The position numbers and the translations under genes were made by a program. Below are positions 1-12,471 of a stretch of DNA of 64,000 nucleotides, one piece after another. The stretch spans positions 5,026,268-5,090,267 of the forward strand of contig JALMGJ010000029.1 in the NCBI GenBank assembly GCA_023362775.1, given 5' to 3'. The DNA is from Charina bottae (lineage: Eukaryota > Chordata > Lepidosauria > Squamata > Charinaidae). The notes under the pieces were generated by a model. It ran no database searches, had not been told where the DNA came from, and saw only the letters and a list, made by a program, of their open reading frames with translations. Position 1 is the stretch's first letter; every line of letters starts with the position of its first letter.

Positions 1-471
1 ATCAATGCTTAGTTTAGTTTTGTGAATCTCATAAACAGTTGAAAAAGTTGTATTTAGCTTAGAAAAGAAAAGGGAGAATGATCATTATGGTCTTCAAACA
101 ACTGAATGCCATCATGCAGGAGACTGAGAACAGTTGCTCGAGAAGGTAGGACTAGAAACATTGGGTGGAAATTGCAGAGAAGCAGAATTTGGCAAAATAT
201 GGGGAGAAACTACTGAATGGTTCCAGCTGATTGACAATGGATACTCTTCCTTACCAAGTGGTAGACTCATTCTGTTGGAGGTGCTTAAGCAGAAGCTGGG
301 TCACTATCAACCAGGAACGATGTGAAGGATTCTTGTACTTTAGATCTTTCTGGACAAGATGTCTCCGGATGACCCTCCACTTCTATGAATAATAAATTCC
401 TTTCTTTCTTCTCACATTAAACATTTGAGTGAAGCCAGACATCTACGCTTCTGCGAGGAGGCCATCTACAG

Positions 472-705
472 CAGAGCTTTCGAAACTGTGTGTCGTGACA
501 CGTTAGTGTGTCGGCTGCAGTGTCTGGGTGTGTCGTGGCTGCTGCTGCCTCCGAGCCCTGCCAGGATTCCGCGCAGGTCCTAGTGCCTGCCTTGTGCCCT
601 GCTGTAAGAGTTTGTCACAAAATGATGCCCTGCTGTAAGAGTGTGTCGCGAAATTATGCATGTCTAAAAAGTGTGTCACCAGCATGAAAAGTTTGGAAAG
701 CTCTG
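472..705. mobile_element. hAT MITE (CAGRGCTTTCCAAA family)
   Basis: The ends CAGAGCTTTCGAAACTG and TTTGGAAAGCTCTG are inverted, with imperfect 8-bp flanks ATCTACAG / ATAGACAG. The interior has the same TGTGTCG motifs as the other copies. It is the oldest-looking complete copy. Confidence 0.75.
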
Positions 706-1417
706 ATAGACAGTAATATTAAAAGTTTTGATTAGTCAGTAGTTTACATAACTTTTTTAAAAAGCGTTTAGCTGAGACTGTTCATGGTTTCGTTGGCATA
801 TGGCAGAATTATTTTCCATCCGACTTATTTCTTAAGCCCCTTGGCACAACACCCCATTTGTAAAGAGCTCTGCCTCCAGTTAATTTTTCAAACTTAGGAA
901 CTTGCCCAAATGTGACTATGTGAGTTAGTTCAAGGACTGCACAACTCTGGAGTTTTTTTAAAAAAATTGTCCTTGGGATTTTCCTGCACATCTCTCTGAA
1001 AACCATGGGGTATATAACCACCTTATTTGCTTATCTATTTGGCAAAACAATTCTCCTTTGTTGAAGATCATGAAAACAGACAAATGTTACAGTTTCTCAG
1101 TTGAATAGATACATTTCAATATGATGGAAGCTCAACCAAAATCGAGATCAGGCCAGGTTTTTCCAGAATAGCTTGCAAAACAACAAAAATAATGAAAGCC
1201 AGACAATAGCCAGCAAGGAGCTCTTAGGAATAGGCATAAATGCAAGGCCATAAAACAAAGATGGCATGTGGAAGGAATGCTTAATAGTGCCAAGGATCCC
1301 TTGTTAACAATGATGGGGCTGGGGGCTGCTGACAAGCATACTTATTGCATTAGGAAGCAGTGCTTACTGGACGCTGGCTCATTTCAAAAAGTGAAGCAGA
1401 GATGAATCTCATTAAAA

Positions 1418-1585
1418 TTTGGACTGGAGACCACAAGGAAATCCCAGGATGCTAGGTTAGACTGGGAAGCTGAAAAAACATTCTGGAAGAAGGCTACAGC
1501 AAATAGTTCTGTATCCTTGACAAGAAAACTTACCAGAATGTGTTCATGAATTCACCTGGAGTCTAGCTCAATTCACGTTTGGCAA
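1418..1585 (+). repeat. 5S-rRNA-type SINE fragment
   Basis: GGAGACCACAAGGAAATCCC with the shared tail AGACTGGGAAGCTGAAAAAAC resembles the other copies (20290, 52050, 58440). The 5S part is diverged. Confidence 0.55.
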
Positions 1586-2596
1586 TATTCAGGATCCAAA
1601 GTCTCCTGGTTCCTCTGTCTCATATAATTTGGATGTAATTTGAGTTAATGGGAAGAGAAATGAAAAAAAAATCTGCCTTTCGTGCACGTAGTTTTTCCCA
1701 GTTTTCAACTCTCCCCAAAAATGTAAAAAGACCATTCAAAACATAGGGTGTTAAAGAGCATTAAAAGAGCGATAAAGAGTCAAAGAAATATAGCCTACCT
1801 GAAGTGAAAAATCAATCCATTTAGATGCCTCAGTGGAATTTGTGGTTGACTTTCTTTGAAAAATATGATAATTTATTTTGAAATAAAGCTAAAACAGATT
1901 ATCAAAAAAGAAAAGAAGGAACATCATATTGTTTAACTTTTTATTATTATAGAGAAAAAGAAAGGAAAGGAAAGTCACAAAGCAGACATATCTTATGAAC
2001 TAAAACAAATTAATTACGTGTGTGTGTGTGTTAAATATTTATTAAAACTGAAATGTACTCAACAGTAAAAAAAATTGGAAATTAAACATAAAAGCTAAGA
2101 TCAAGATTTTAAATAGTCTTCCAAGCAGGAATTCTCGAAATAAAATATGGGGGGTGGGGCAAAGTTCTTCATATCCTTATGTAACTGACAGTTTTGAACC
2201 ATTATTTTTCTCCCAATCATAACAATGTGCAGTATTCATTTCCATTCTCCTCCACTTCATTTCCAAACCATTGGTATATGGTTCGAAAGAACATCCGCAT
2301 TTATAAAAACCAGTGAACAGGGCTGCATTGCTCTTAAAACAAGCACAGGGACTGAGAACAGTGAATTTGAGATGAGTTTTTCTAGCCATAAAATAGGCAT
2401 GCACATAATTAGATTCTGCAGGAAAAAAAAGTGGGGGGAGGGAATCCTGCACCCCAGATACTGTTGTTATTTTTAACTCTCTCATCGTATCAACAGAATA
2501 GGCTTTAGGAAAGGGTTGTTATACCAACAGTATTTGCTCCTGAATAACACCCTTTGGTGAGTGGCTAAATGGAAAACAAAAATAATTGAACTCTCT

Positions 2597-2629
2597 ACAT
2601 CTCTCTCTCTCTCTCTCGCTCTCTCTTCC
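2597..2629. repeat. (CT)n microsatellite
   Basis: About 16 CT units, with one CG interruption. Confidence 0.9.
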
Positions 2630-2970
2630 TGATCTGACTCCTTGTGTTTTGTCATTATGTACATGTGGCTTCCAGCCTAGAAGCTGTAGCAGAATGAGGA
2701 ATGAGAAGCCAAGGGAGAGAGGAACCATTGCTGATGCGCAGGGCTGTCTGCATAAGGTCGTCAAAAAAACAGATGGGACTTCAATTACACTGTCAGGGCA
2801 GCTTCCTCGACTGTTTTGACTGCATCCTGTGGACCCCTTTGTTGTGGCTCCAGTACTTTCTCCTCATTTCTGGCAGGAGAGTATAGGGCTCCAGCACTAC
2901 CATGGACAGGTCCCTTTCCACTCAGATTGCTTAGAAGTGATTCTAGGAGAGAGGCAGACCGTGTAGTGCA

Positions 2971-3087
2971 GGCAACTTGAAGATGTGTGGACTTCAACTC
3001 CCAGAATTCCCCAGCCAGCATGCTGGCTGGGGAATTCTGGGAGTTGAAGCCCATATATCTTAACGTTTCTGAGATTGAGAAACACTG
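2971..3087. repeat. Palindromic hAT MITE (CAGTGTTTCTCAACC family), left tip lost
   Basis: An almost perfect hairpin is centred on CCAGCATGCTGG near 3020, with arms GACTTCAACTCCCAGAATTC and inverse, and one end ...GAGAAACACTG. Confidence 0.8.
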
Positions 3088-3162
3088 GTCTAAACAGAAA
3101 TTTGAAAGATGGAGCCCTCTTACTGTTTCTACCCTATATAAACCAGCTTCAATAGTGTAAGC

Positions 3163-3296
3163 CAGTGTTTCTCAACCTTGGCAAGTTTAAGAAGCATGGA
3201 CTTCAACTTCCAGAATTCCTCAGCCAGCATGCTGGCTGGGGAATTATGGGAGTTGAAGTCCACACATCTTAAAGTTGCCACAGTTGAGAAACACTG
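3163..3296. repeat. Palindromic hAT MITE (CAGTGTTTCTCAACC family)
   Basis: Both ends are present (CAGTGTTTCTCAACCTTGG and its inverse GTTGAGAAACACTG), with the same hairpin interior. Confidence 0.85.
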
Positions 3297-4218
3297 GACT
3301 CTGCCCAGAGTCCCTCCTTGGGGGGAGATGGGCGGTGATAAATTCGATAAATAAATAGTGGAAGTAGAGCCCTTGCAGGCCCTAACAGGTTCTCCACTGC
3401 TGGCAGCTTTTGAGCTTTTCTTCTCAGTCCCTTGTTTGGCTTGGTCTGCTCTATTTTGGGGAAGAATCAACAACAGTACGTGTCCATCATCTTCCTCCTC
3501 TCTTTCTCTGGCCCACCTCAATTGCTGTAGCCTGAGGCAGATGAGCATCCGAGGGAGCATCTGAAAAGTTCCCCTTGGGGCCAAGAAAGCTCTACTTATC
3601 CTAGAAATAACTCCATCATGACTAGTATACCATCCTAGGAGAGAGTTCAATTGCAAACAATATTAGTGAAGAATATACAAATTTAGTAACAGTTAAGCTG
3701 AACAGAATTGTGGTTTTAATTCGATTTTGTTTCTGTAAAAATGAACTCAATTTGAACCACTGCTTGAAAATCTGGGTAATCCTTTCTCCCAAATCAGGAA
3801 TTAGGTAAGGGAAAGGATTCAATTTTAAAATACTGTTAATTATTTCAATTCAATTTTCTAAATTGATTCAGGGGGAAGAATCTGACAATCTGAATTGTCA
3901 GATTGATTTGGAGGCATCTGGTTCAACTTGATAATTTGATTTGGAAATTTGATTCCATTTGGAGGGAATCAAATTTCTCCACTGAAGCTTCACACAGCTC
4001 TATAAATAAGTGGTAAAAATATGCTAGAAATTTACTTTTAAGGGTACAACCCCATAATCATTTTCCTTAGAGTAAGATCCATTAAACTCACTTCTCAAGA
4101 GATGTTTCATTTTCTGCTGGGCATGATCCTTCCCCTTTTATTTGCTGTAGGCTTCATAGAACTGTTAGTGATTAGATACGTCCATAAATGCTTTTCAGGC
4201 AGCTTTCTAAAACAGTAA

Positions 4219-4470
4219 AAAAGGGTAAAGGTTTTCCCCTGCACAGTCGTGTCCGACTCTAGGGGCCAGTGCTCATCTCCATTTGTTAGCCGAAGAGCCA
4301 GCGTTGTCCGAAGATGCTTCTGCAGTCATGTGGCCAGCAGGACACGCATAGAATGCTGTTACCTTCCCACCGAAGTGGTACCTATTTATCTACTTGCATT
4401 TGCATGCTTTCGAATTGCTAGGTTGGCAAGAGCTGGGGCGAGTGCGGGAGCTCACTCTGTCACATGGTAT
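4219..4470 (-). repeat. Sauria-type SINE, 5' truncated
   Basis: Read in minus, the body contains GCTCTTGCCAACCTAGCAATT and the tail AGAGTCGGACACGACTGTG, then AACCTTTACC. The tRNA head is lost. Confidence 0.85.
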
Positions 4471-4857
4471 CTTTAAATTATCTCGATCTAATCCTGAACA
4501 GGAATCAGTTTCAGAGAAAAATATTGATCTTGTTACCAATCTTTTATTGGCTTGAAGTGGAAACCACACACAAATCTTCAACTTCACTCAAAACAAAAAG
4601 GTTTTCACACACAATCAAACATATACATTTAGGCTGCAATACTATAGCACACAGGTGTCCATAAAGGGAACCAAAGCGGTAAAGTGTTGTCATGTGCATC
4701 ATTATGTCATTTGAGGAATGATGTCATCATTTGAGCAATGATGATGGAAAATCCTTAGCTCTTCTCCAGTTTTAGAATGCTGATGTCTTGAAATTGTAGG
4801 AGAAAAGCCATGTTAATCTCTGGAAGAAGTAGAGTATTTTTGTCTTGCTGTATGAAA

Positions 4858-4915
4858 GGCAGAGTATTTTTTAAGTACTAAAGTAGTGTTTATTTCTTGA
4901 TGGATGTTTGAAAGT
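4858..4915. other. 57-bp sequence shared with the gypsy RT-integrase junction
   Basis: AAAGGCAGAGTATTTTTTAAG ... TTGATGGATGTTTG differs at two bases from the junction sequence of the gypsy element, 8390-8432 plus 14792-14805. Flanking sequences differ on both sides. Confidence 0.8.
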
Positions 4916-5529
4916 TCAGTGATGCCTCCGAGAGAGGCGTATTGGACCTGGCTTCTTCTGAACCATCTTTCATTCCTAAAAAACAACTAAGAGCAATGGT
5001 GCTAAAGCATTGCTACTAACAGTTTATTGCAAAGCAGGAACTCTGAGACTCTTGGAAGAGTGTGCCTTCCCCTGCTTTAAATATTTATATTTCCTACAAA
5101 TTTGAGCAGAGCTGTACAAAATTTTAAAAACTGCTTTATCATGGAAATGTATTGTTTCATGTAAGTTTGAAATCCCGTAATGGAGTCATGGTTCACCCTT
5201 TCTTCAAAGATAGTTCATGGATTGACACTCAACAGAAGCCGAGTGAACAATTTACAGCTGAATAATCTACTTGTTTTTTAAAAAATGTATTGTGCTGTTC
5301 AGGTTACATAGGATAAGGTAAGAAAGTCTGTACTCTCATACATTTTTGCTCTCACACATTTTTCAAAATTCTTATGTAATAAACTAGCACACCAGTAAGG
5401 AAAATGCTGTTCTTCCTAAGGTAAATTTATTATATCCAAGAAACTTTCTATGTCCTATTTTCCCAAATATATGTCAGTGTACATATGCTACTGCTCTGTT
5501 TTTAAATTCAAACTGGAGGCATCCCAACT

Positions 5530-5660
5530 AGAGGGGAGGGGATCCAAAAGGTAAAGATGGTGGCCACAACCACATGATTGAAGATTCACCCCTTTTGTGT
5601 ATGTAAATAAAGGGAGGTCTTCAATCTTATGGTTGTGGCTGCCATCTTGATTTTTTGTTT
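5530..5660. repeat. Palindromic repeat, ATGGTGGCCACAACC family
   Basis: Inverse arms around ATGTAAATAAAGG: AAGATGGTGGCCACAACCA and GGTTGTGGCTGCCATCTTG. The same family occurs at 34880, 37400 and 45655, with partial pieces at 24770, 25535, 28300 and 43488. Confidence 0.7.
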
Positions 5661-6016
5661 GTTTGTTTGTTTCCCCCTCCCTCTCTGGCTCAAAATGCTT
5701 TTCCAAAGGTTCAAAACAGATGTTCCAAATTTACCAGAACTGTTCTGGCTATTCTGGGAATGCTCCCAGTTTGAACTGGCCCTGTTTGAGTTCATATATC
5801 CCTCCATTCCACTCTGCCCAAGAAGTATATATATGCACACTCCCCCCCACCCCCCAGTCTAAAGTGGTCACCATTGGCTTTCTAGGCAGCTTTGCCCAGA
5901 GGACAAGCCACTCCATCAGCTTTCCTTGTAACCTGATATTACTTGGGAGCACATAATGAGATGTCTTAAGCAGATACACCTGCCTGTAGGCATCTGCTAT
6001 ATCCAGTGAGGACAAT

Positions 6017-6018
<2 letters not shown>

Positions 6019-6053
<35 letters not shown>

Positions 6054-6092
6054 GTGGATGGATGGATGGATGGATGGACGGATGATGGATAG
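6019..6092. repeat. (GATT)n then (GGAT)n compound microsatellite
   Basis: About 8 GATT units then about 6 GGAT units. Confidence 0.95.
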
Positions 6093-6490
6093 ATAACCAG
6101 ACATTTAAAAGGCAACATTCACCTCTGCAATATTCTCTCCTGGGGAGAGAGAACAGTGGGGGACGACCCTCTTCCTAGCACATACTGTAATCTCCCTCAA
6201 TGCAGTGGTAGTATGAGGGTCTTATTCACAATATAAAATAATCAAGTGAGGTTCAAGGGCTTTCATTTAGCCAGCATATTTCCCGTACTTAACAGGAATA
6301 CAGTAGCTTCAGTGGTTGAATTTCACTGAGGTGCACACCAGGAACGTTAGTAAGTAACATCATCTTAAGCACCAGCCATCTATAAGTTCCATAATCATTG
6401 TTCTTCTACTATCCCCCCCATTACTCCCCACCAAATGTCTTATTGAGTGTATTAGTTGCTACAAATAGAAAGAGTACATTACACTCTTAT

Positions 6491-6892
6491 TGTGAGTCTC
6501 CGATTCTTTGACTAATAAATGAAAGCTCCAACACATGCCACGTAGGATATGTAAAAGCTTTATTTACAGCGAGCCACCCATTTCACTTTAAAGATTCAAG
6601 TGAGAGATCAAGTACAAGATCTTGCAGCTTAATAGGTTCCCAATTTCCCCCCTCCCTTTAGAATGTGTTAATCAATTACATTCCTCTCTGTCTCTCACCT
6701 GCTCCGCGCTGGCCAGCACTTTCCGTTGATGGTGCTGAATACCTTTCGGCTAATCCACACCTCTCGGTGATTTGTCTGTCTGGTGGTTTGCTGTTGAGTT
6801 CCTTCCTACTGAAAGCTTTGGTGCCTTGGCTAGGTGATGTGCTCAGGCAACCTACTATACCATGGCAGGGTGGCATGGGTGCCACCATGACA
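6491..6892 (-). repeat. 3' LTR of the gypsy element
   Basis: This 402-bp repeat matches the LTR at 17704-18454 with scattered differences. A purine-rich run (GGGGTGGCGGGA, read on the minus strand) precedes it, as expected of a polypurine tract. It keeps the uninterrupted form CACTTTAAAGATTC of the site where the partner LTR has a MITE. Confidence 0.92.
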
Positions 6893-6922
6893 TCCCGCCA
6901 CCCCAAGACCATTCCCCCTTTC

Positions 6923-8358
6923 TTAATTTGGCTTATTTGGGAATTGGTTGTGGAACTTTTTCTTCAGTTTAGGTGCGTGTACATGTCGATCATCCACCCA
7001 CTCTCTCTGAGAGTTATTAAAATGTTTCCATTGGATTAGGTATTGCAATTTCCCCCAGTGTAATCTTGAATCTAAGATCTCTTGCACTTCAAAGTGCTGT
7101 TCCCCATCTATCATTATCGGTACTAGTGTAGCTTGGTCTGGGTGCCACCAATCTGAGTTTTTTATGGGTTTTAATAGACTACAATGGAACACGGGGTGGA
7201 CTTTCCTCAAGTTTTTTGGGAGTTGCAATTGTACTGTTGCCTTGTTTATGATTTTGGTGATGGGTTTGTAATTCGGTCCCAGTTTTTTGGAGGGTTGTGC
7301 AGACTTTAGAAATTTGGTGGATAAGTACACTTTGTCTCCCACTTTCAGCGGCCATTCTGGCGCCCTTTTCCGGTCAGCATATTTTTTGTATGCTTTCTTG
7401 GCATCTGTTAAAGCTTGTTCTATTACTGGCCATCCTTCCGCTATGTGCTTTATCCACTCATCTAAGGGGGCAATTTCGGTTTTGTTGCTGAGTAATTCCA
7501 GGAATGCTAAAAACTCCTGTCCATTTACTACTTGAAAGCTCTGATGCATGGAATTGTTGTAGGCTACCTCCACGAATGGAAGTAGGTCCACCCAATTGTC
7601 TTGCTGATAACTGGCGTAGCACCTAAGGTATTGTTCTAGTATTTGTTTATTTTGTTCACACACTCCATCCATCTCTGGATGGAATCCGGAACTTAAACCT
7701 GTCCCACTCCAATTATTTTAAAAAATGCCCTCCAAAATTTGGAAGTGAATTGGATGCCGCGGTCGCCGATTATTTGCTCTGGGGTTCCGTGTATTCTGTA
7801 CATGTGTTGTACGAGCATTTTTGCCAATTGCCCTGCATTTGGTATGCTTGCACAAGGGATGAAATGGGCTTGTTTAGAGAATAAATCTGTTACTACCCAG
7901 ATCACCGTTTTTTTGTGGCTTTCTGGTAAATCTACTATGAAATCCATGGCTATTTGTTTCCACAGTTGGGTGGGACTTGCTACATTTTGTAATAATCCTC
8001 TGGGCTTCCCTCCTACTCTTTTTGCCATGGCGCAAGTGGGACAGCTAGCTATGTACTCTTCCACATCCTTGCAAATAGAAGGCCACCAGAATTGTCGCCT
8101 CGATAGGTGCAAAGTTTTCACAAACCCAAAATGGCCAGCTGACTTTGCGTCATGGCAACTTTCTAATATTTTCTTTCTTAGGGGCTCTGGTATGTACAAC
8201 CGGTCCCCGTGCCACCAAAGTCCTTGTTTTTCTGTCAAATTTATTTTATTGTCTTGCAACCATTTGTCAGTTTCCAAGTTCGACTGCAGTTTGTTTTGTA
8301 ACTCCCCTCTTATAGGTAGTTCTAGTTGTTTTCCCTGGCTCCTAGTGACTGCTACCAT
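6923..8358 (-). pseudogene. gypsy integrase with C-terminal chromodomain
   Basis: Two open segments in different frames (8358-7693 and 7672-6923) form an integrase broken by a frameshift near 7690. The first has the HHCC zinc-binding region (SCHDAKSAGHFGF ... CPTCAMAKR) and the first two catalytic aspartates (IAMDFIVDLPES; GDRGIQFTSKFW). The second begins near the catalytic glutamate (GVCEQNKQILEQYLR). It ends in a chromodomain-like module (FEVQEILDSRLHWGKLQYL then QWKHFNNSQREWVD). Chromodomains direct such elements to particular chromatin in other species. The element cannot make a single integrase as it stands. Confidence 0.88.
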
Positions 8359-8698
8359 CCCTGCCTGTGGTGAGGGAATGACTGAGTCAAAGGCAGAGTA
8401 ATTTTTAAGTACTAAAGCAGTGTTTATTTCTTTTTTTTAAAATTTTATTGGATTTTAAATATACAAAGCTAAAAGTTAAGAATGAAATGAAAATAGAACT
8501 ACAAATTAAGAGAAAAAGAAAAGAAAAGTGCAGTAAAGGAAAAAAAGAAAAGAAAAACACAGACAAAGAAATTGGATAACCTCCGATCCAACTATGGTCA
8601 TAAGAATAAAATAGATAGTTTGTTTTTACATGCTGGTTATTCATATAACATTCATATACTTTTCTTGTCTATTATACTATATACTATTTATATATAAT

Positions 8699-11600
8699 CT
8701 AATCATCAAATCCCCATGTTAGCTTTACTCCTCCTGCTTTTTGCAAATAGTCCATCAATGGTTTCCACTCTTTAAGAAAGTAACAATTTGAATTATCTTT
8801 TAATAAGCAAGTCAATTTATCATTTTCTGCCATCTCTAATAATTTCAACATCCAATCCTGTATTGTTGGAACACTTTGATTTTTCCAGTTTTGTGCATAT
8901 AAGAGTCTTGCCGCTGTGATCATATACTGTATTATTCTAAAGAAATGTTTTTCTATTTGTTCCTCCCAAATTCCAAGTAAAAAAAATTCTGGTTTAAATG
9001 GTATTCGTATCTGTAGTATATTTTGCATCAATGAATGTATCTCAGTCCAAAATTCTTTTGCAATGTTACAAGTCCACCACATGTGGTAAAAAGACCCCTC
9101 TTGTTTTATACATTTCCAACATAAGTTGGATATGTTCCCGTACATTTTTGAAAGTTTTTGTGGGGTCATATACCATCGATACATCATCTTATAAAAATTT
9201 TCTTTTAAGTTGTAACATAAGGTGAATTTTAATCCTTTAGTCCACATATCTTCCCATTGATGAAGTTGTATATTGTGGCCAATATTTTTCGCCCATTGAA
9301 TCATACAATCTTTAACTTGTTCCTCTACCATTTCTCCTTTTAACAATAATTTATACATTCTAGCAATTAAACGTTCATCATTTTCACATAATTGTAATTC
9401 AAATTCTGATTTAGTTTGTTCAAATTCTAAAAATTTTTTATCTAATTTAAATTTCTCTATAAGTTGCCTATAGGAGAGCCATTGAAAGGTATAACCTTCT
9501 TGGGCAAGTTCTTCTTTTGATTTTATCACATAGTGTCCTTGTTCTTTTTTTAATAAGTCCTTATATGTCAACCACTTATCTTTATTTCTTACTTCTGTTC
9601 TATAAAAGGCTTCTTGCGTGGAAATCCATAAAGGTCTCTTATGACATAAAATTGATTTATATTTATTCCAAATTCTCAACAGGGATCTTCTAATATAATG
9701 ATTTTTAAAGTCCACATTTATTTTAGCCTTATCATACCACAGATATCCATGCCATCCAAATCTTAATTCATGACCTTCCAGATTTAATAATTTTTCATTT
9801 CTCAAAACAATCCATTCTTTAAGCCATACCAGACCACAAGCTGCATGGTATAGTCTCAAATTTGGGAGTCCTAAACCACCTCTTTCTTTTGAATCTTGCA
9901 AGACTTTATATTTTATTCTTGGTTTTTTCCCTTGCCAAATGAACTTAGAAATGTCTTTCTGCCACTGTTTAAATGGTTCCTCTGATGTCAGTATAGGTAT
10001 TGTTTGAAAGAGATATAGAATTCTTGGTAATATATTCATTTTAATCGCTGATATTCTCCCCAATAATGATAATTGTAGTTTCCCCCAACGATCTAAATCT
10101 TTTTTAATATCAATCCAAAGCGGGATATAGTTATTTTGAAATAATTTAACATTTTTCGATGTTAAATAAACTCCCAAATATTTTACTTTTTTCTCCAAAG
10201 AATATCCTGTAATTTCTCTCAATTTCTCTTGTTGATGATAATTCATGTTCTTAGTCAAAACTTTTGTTTTCTGTAAGTTAATTTTGAGCCCTGCTAACGA
10301 CCCAAAGTCCTTCAATTTCTGCATCAATAATTCAATTCCATCCAGTGGATTCTCTAATGTAATGATTAGGTCGTCTGCAAAGGCTCTTAATTTGTAAACT
10401 TCTTTTTTAACTCTGATACCATGAATACCATCATCTTGTCTAATATCTCTAAGTAGAACTTCTAAGATCAATATGAACAAAAGCGGAGATAAAGGACAGC
10501 CTTGTCTTGTGCCTTTTTGTATTTCACAAGGTTTACTAAATTCTCCATTGACAATTATTTTTGCAGATTGGGGTGTATAAATTGATTTAATCCATTTAAT
10601 AAAATTCCCACCAAAGTTCATAATCTCCAATACTTTAAACATAAAGGACCAATTTAAATTATCAAATGCTTTTTCAGCATCTATGAATATCAAGGCGGCT
10701 TGTTTTTCATTATGTTGTTCTAGATACTCTAATACATCCAAGACATTTCTGATATTATCTCTAATTTGTCTTTTGGGTAGAAAACCTGCTTGATCTTGAT
10801 GAATAAAATTTCCAAGAGTATTTTTCAATCTTTCCGCTAAGACTGTCGTAAATATCTTATAATCATTATTCAATAATGATATTGGTCTATAATTCTTTGT
10901 TGAGTTCAAATTTAGTTGTTCTTTCGGAATCAAAGTAATATGAGCCTCTTTCCATGTTTCTGGCATAATTCCTGTTTCCAAAATTGAATTTATAGTTTTT
11001 TGGAGAGGAATACTCAATTCATCTTCAAAGTATTTGTAGTAGGCTGCCGATAGTCCATCCGGACCTGGTGCTTTTCCACTTTTAATTTTCTTAAAGCCAT
11101 TAACATTTCTTCTTTTGTTATAGGATTATTAAGTAATGTTCTTTGTTCATCATTTAAAACAATTAATCTTTGCTTACTCATATATTCATCAATTTCAGCT
11201 ATATTAACATCCTGTTTTTTATACAATGCTGTATAGTAAGAATGAAATGCTTCTTGTATTTCCACATTATTCACTAGAATTTTCCCTTTATGTTGTATAT
11301 TAGAAATTATATTTTTTTGTCTTTGTTTTCTTAACTTATGAGCTAACCATCTTCCTGGTTTATTTGCAAATTCAAAATATTTCTGTTTTGTAAATTTCAT
11401 TTGAGTTTCTATTTCCTGTACCAAGTCATCGAAATTTGTTTTTGTAGAAATTTAATTTGAGTTATCAATGTATTATCCATCGGTTTAGCCCTCAGACATT
11501 TCTCTTTATTTTTAATTTCATCCAAAATCAATTGAATTTTTTCTTGTTTCTTTTTCCGCATTTGAGCATTATATTGAATAAAATAACCCCTCATATACGC

Positions 11601-12458
11601 TTTACTTGCATCCCAAATTACTTGTGTACTGGTATCCTTATTTGAGTTAAGTAGAAAGTATTCTCTTAGTCTTTTCTTACATATGTGAACAACATCTTCT
11701 TTCTGGAAAATTGACTCATTTAGCCTCCATCGAAATGCATTCCTTTTTCCTTTGATAGTTAATAAAACAGGGTTATGATCTGATATAATTTTAGGTAGAA
11801 TTTCAGCTTTATTTACATTCATCATTAAAGTTTTAGAGATCAAGAACATATCTATTCTGGAAAATGATCTGTATCTTTCTGAGTAATATGTATATTCTTT
11901 AGAGTTTCCATTCATAAGTCTCCAAATGTCTTGTAAGTCCAACATATCTTTTAAATCAAAGAAAGTCTGGGGTAGTTTTCCCTGTGTAGGTTTCACTTTT
12001 TTTTGCGAATGTCTATCTTCCATTGGGCTAATCACCCCATTCCAGTCCCCCATAAAACACCAATTCTCATATGATAAATCCAAAAGTTTGTCCATTAAGT
12101 TCTTATAAAATAATCCTTTATCAAAATTTGGAGCATAAATCCCAACTATCAATGTTTTAATCCCCTGTATATTTACTTCCACTGCAATATATCTTCCTTC
12201 ATCATCAGTCAATATTAATTTTGGATTAAGTTTTTGTTGTATATACAGGACTACCCCCTTAGTTTTTTTTAATCCAGCTGAAATAAATTCTTCTCCTAGT
12301 TGTTTTTGAATCAAATACTTAATGTCTTTTTTACAAATGTGAGTCTCTTGTAGGCAAATTACATCCAATTTTATTTTTTTCAAAAAATGAAAAATTTTCT
12401 TTCTCTTTTGGGGAGAATTTGCCCCATTGATATTCCATGTTAGATATTTAAAATCCAT
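8699..12458 (-). pseudogene. L1 ORF2: endonuclease and reverse transcriptase, with two frameshifts
   Basis: ORF2 starts at ATG 12456-12458 (MDFKYLTWNINGANSPQ). The APE-type endonuclease comes first (VICLQETHI, GDWNGVISPMEDR, YSERYRSFSRIDMFLIS, SDHNPVLLT). The RT follows (YRPISLLNNDYKIF, FIDAEKAFDNLNW, GTRQGCPLSPLLF, FADDLIITLENP), and then a long C-terminal region with a CWKC...H...C-like motif (LCWKCIKQEGSFYHMWW). Catalytic residues, including FADD, are in place. The frame changes near 11420, after the endonuclease, and again near 11070, just before the RT, giving three open blocks (12458-11409, 11424-11014, 11017-8699). Each looks like a small indel, so the copy is recent but disabled. Confidence 0.92.
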
Positions 12459-12471
12459 GATATTTAGATAT

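Larger units (their letters stand above)
714..6485. other. GRM3 intron, 5' part of window
   Basis: Apart from the listed repeats this is AT-rich intron. A 13-bp GT run is near 2018. The end of a GGGCGGTGATAAATTCG LINE-type tail is near 3303-3358. An AT-rich GATTTGG/CAATTTGA-type stretch is at 3700-3990. I see no exon. Confidence 0.6.

Noticed and set aside
1..471. A possible LTR around ATAATAAATTCC near 389 and a 63-codon frame at 134.
   Set aside because: No terminal repeat pair or target duplication could be found in the window.
7739..8401. A 220-codon plus-strand frame.
   Set aside because: It is antisense to the gypsy integrase, whose domains are clear on the minus strand.
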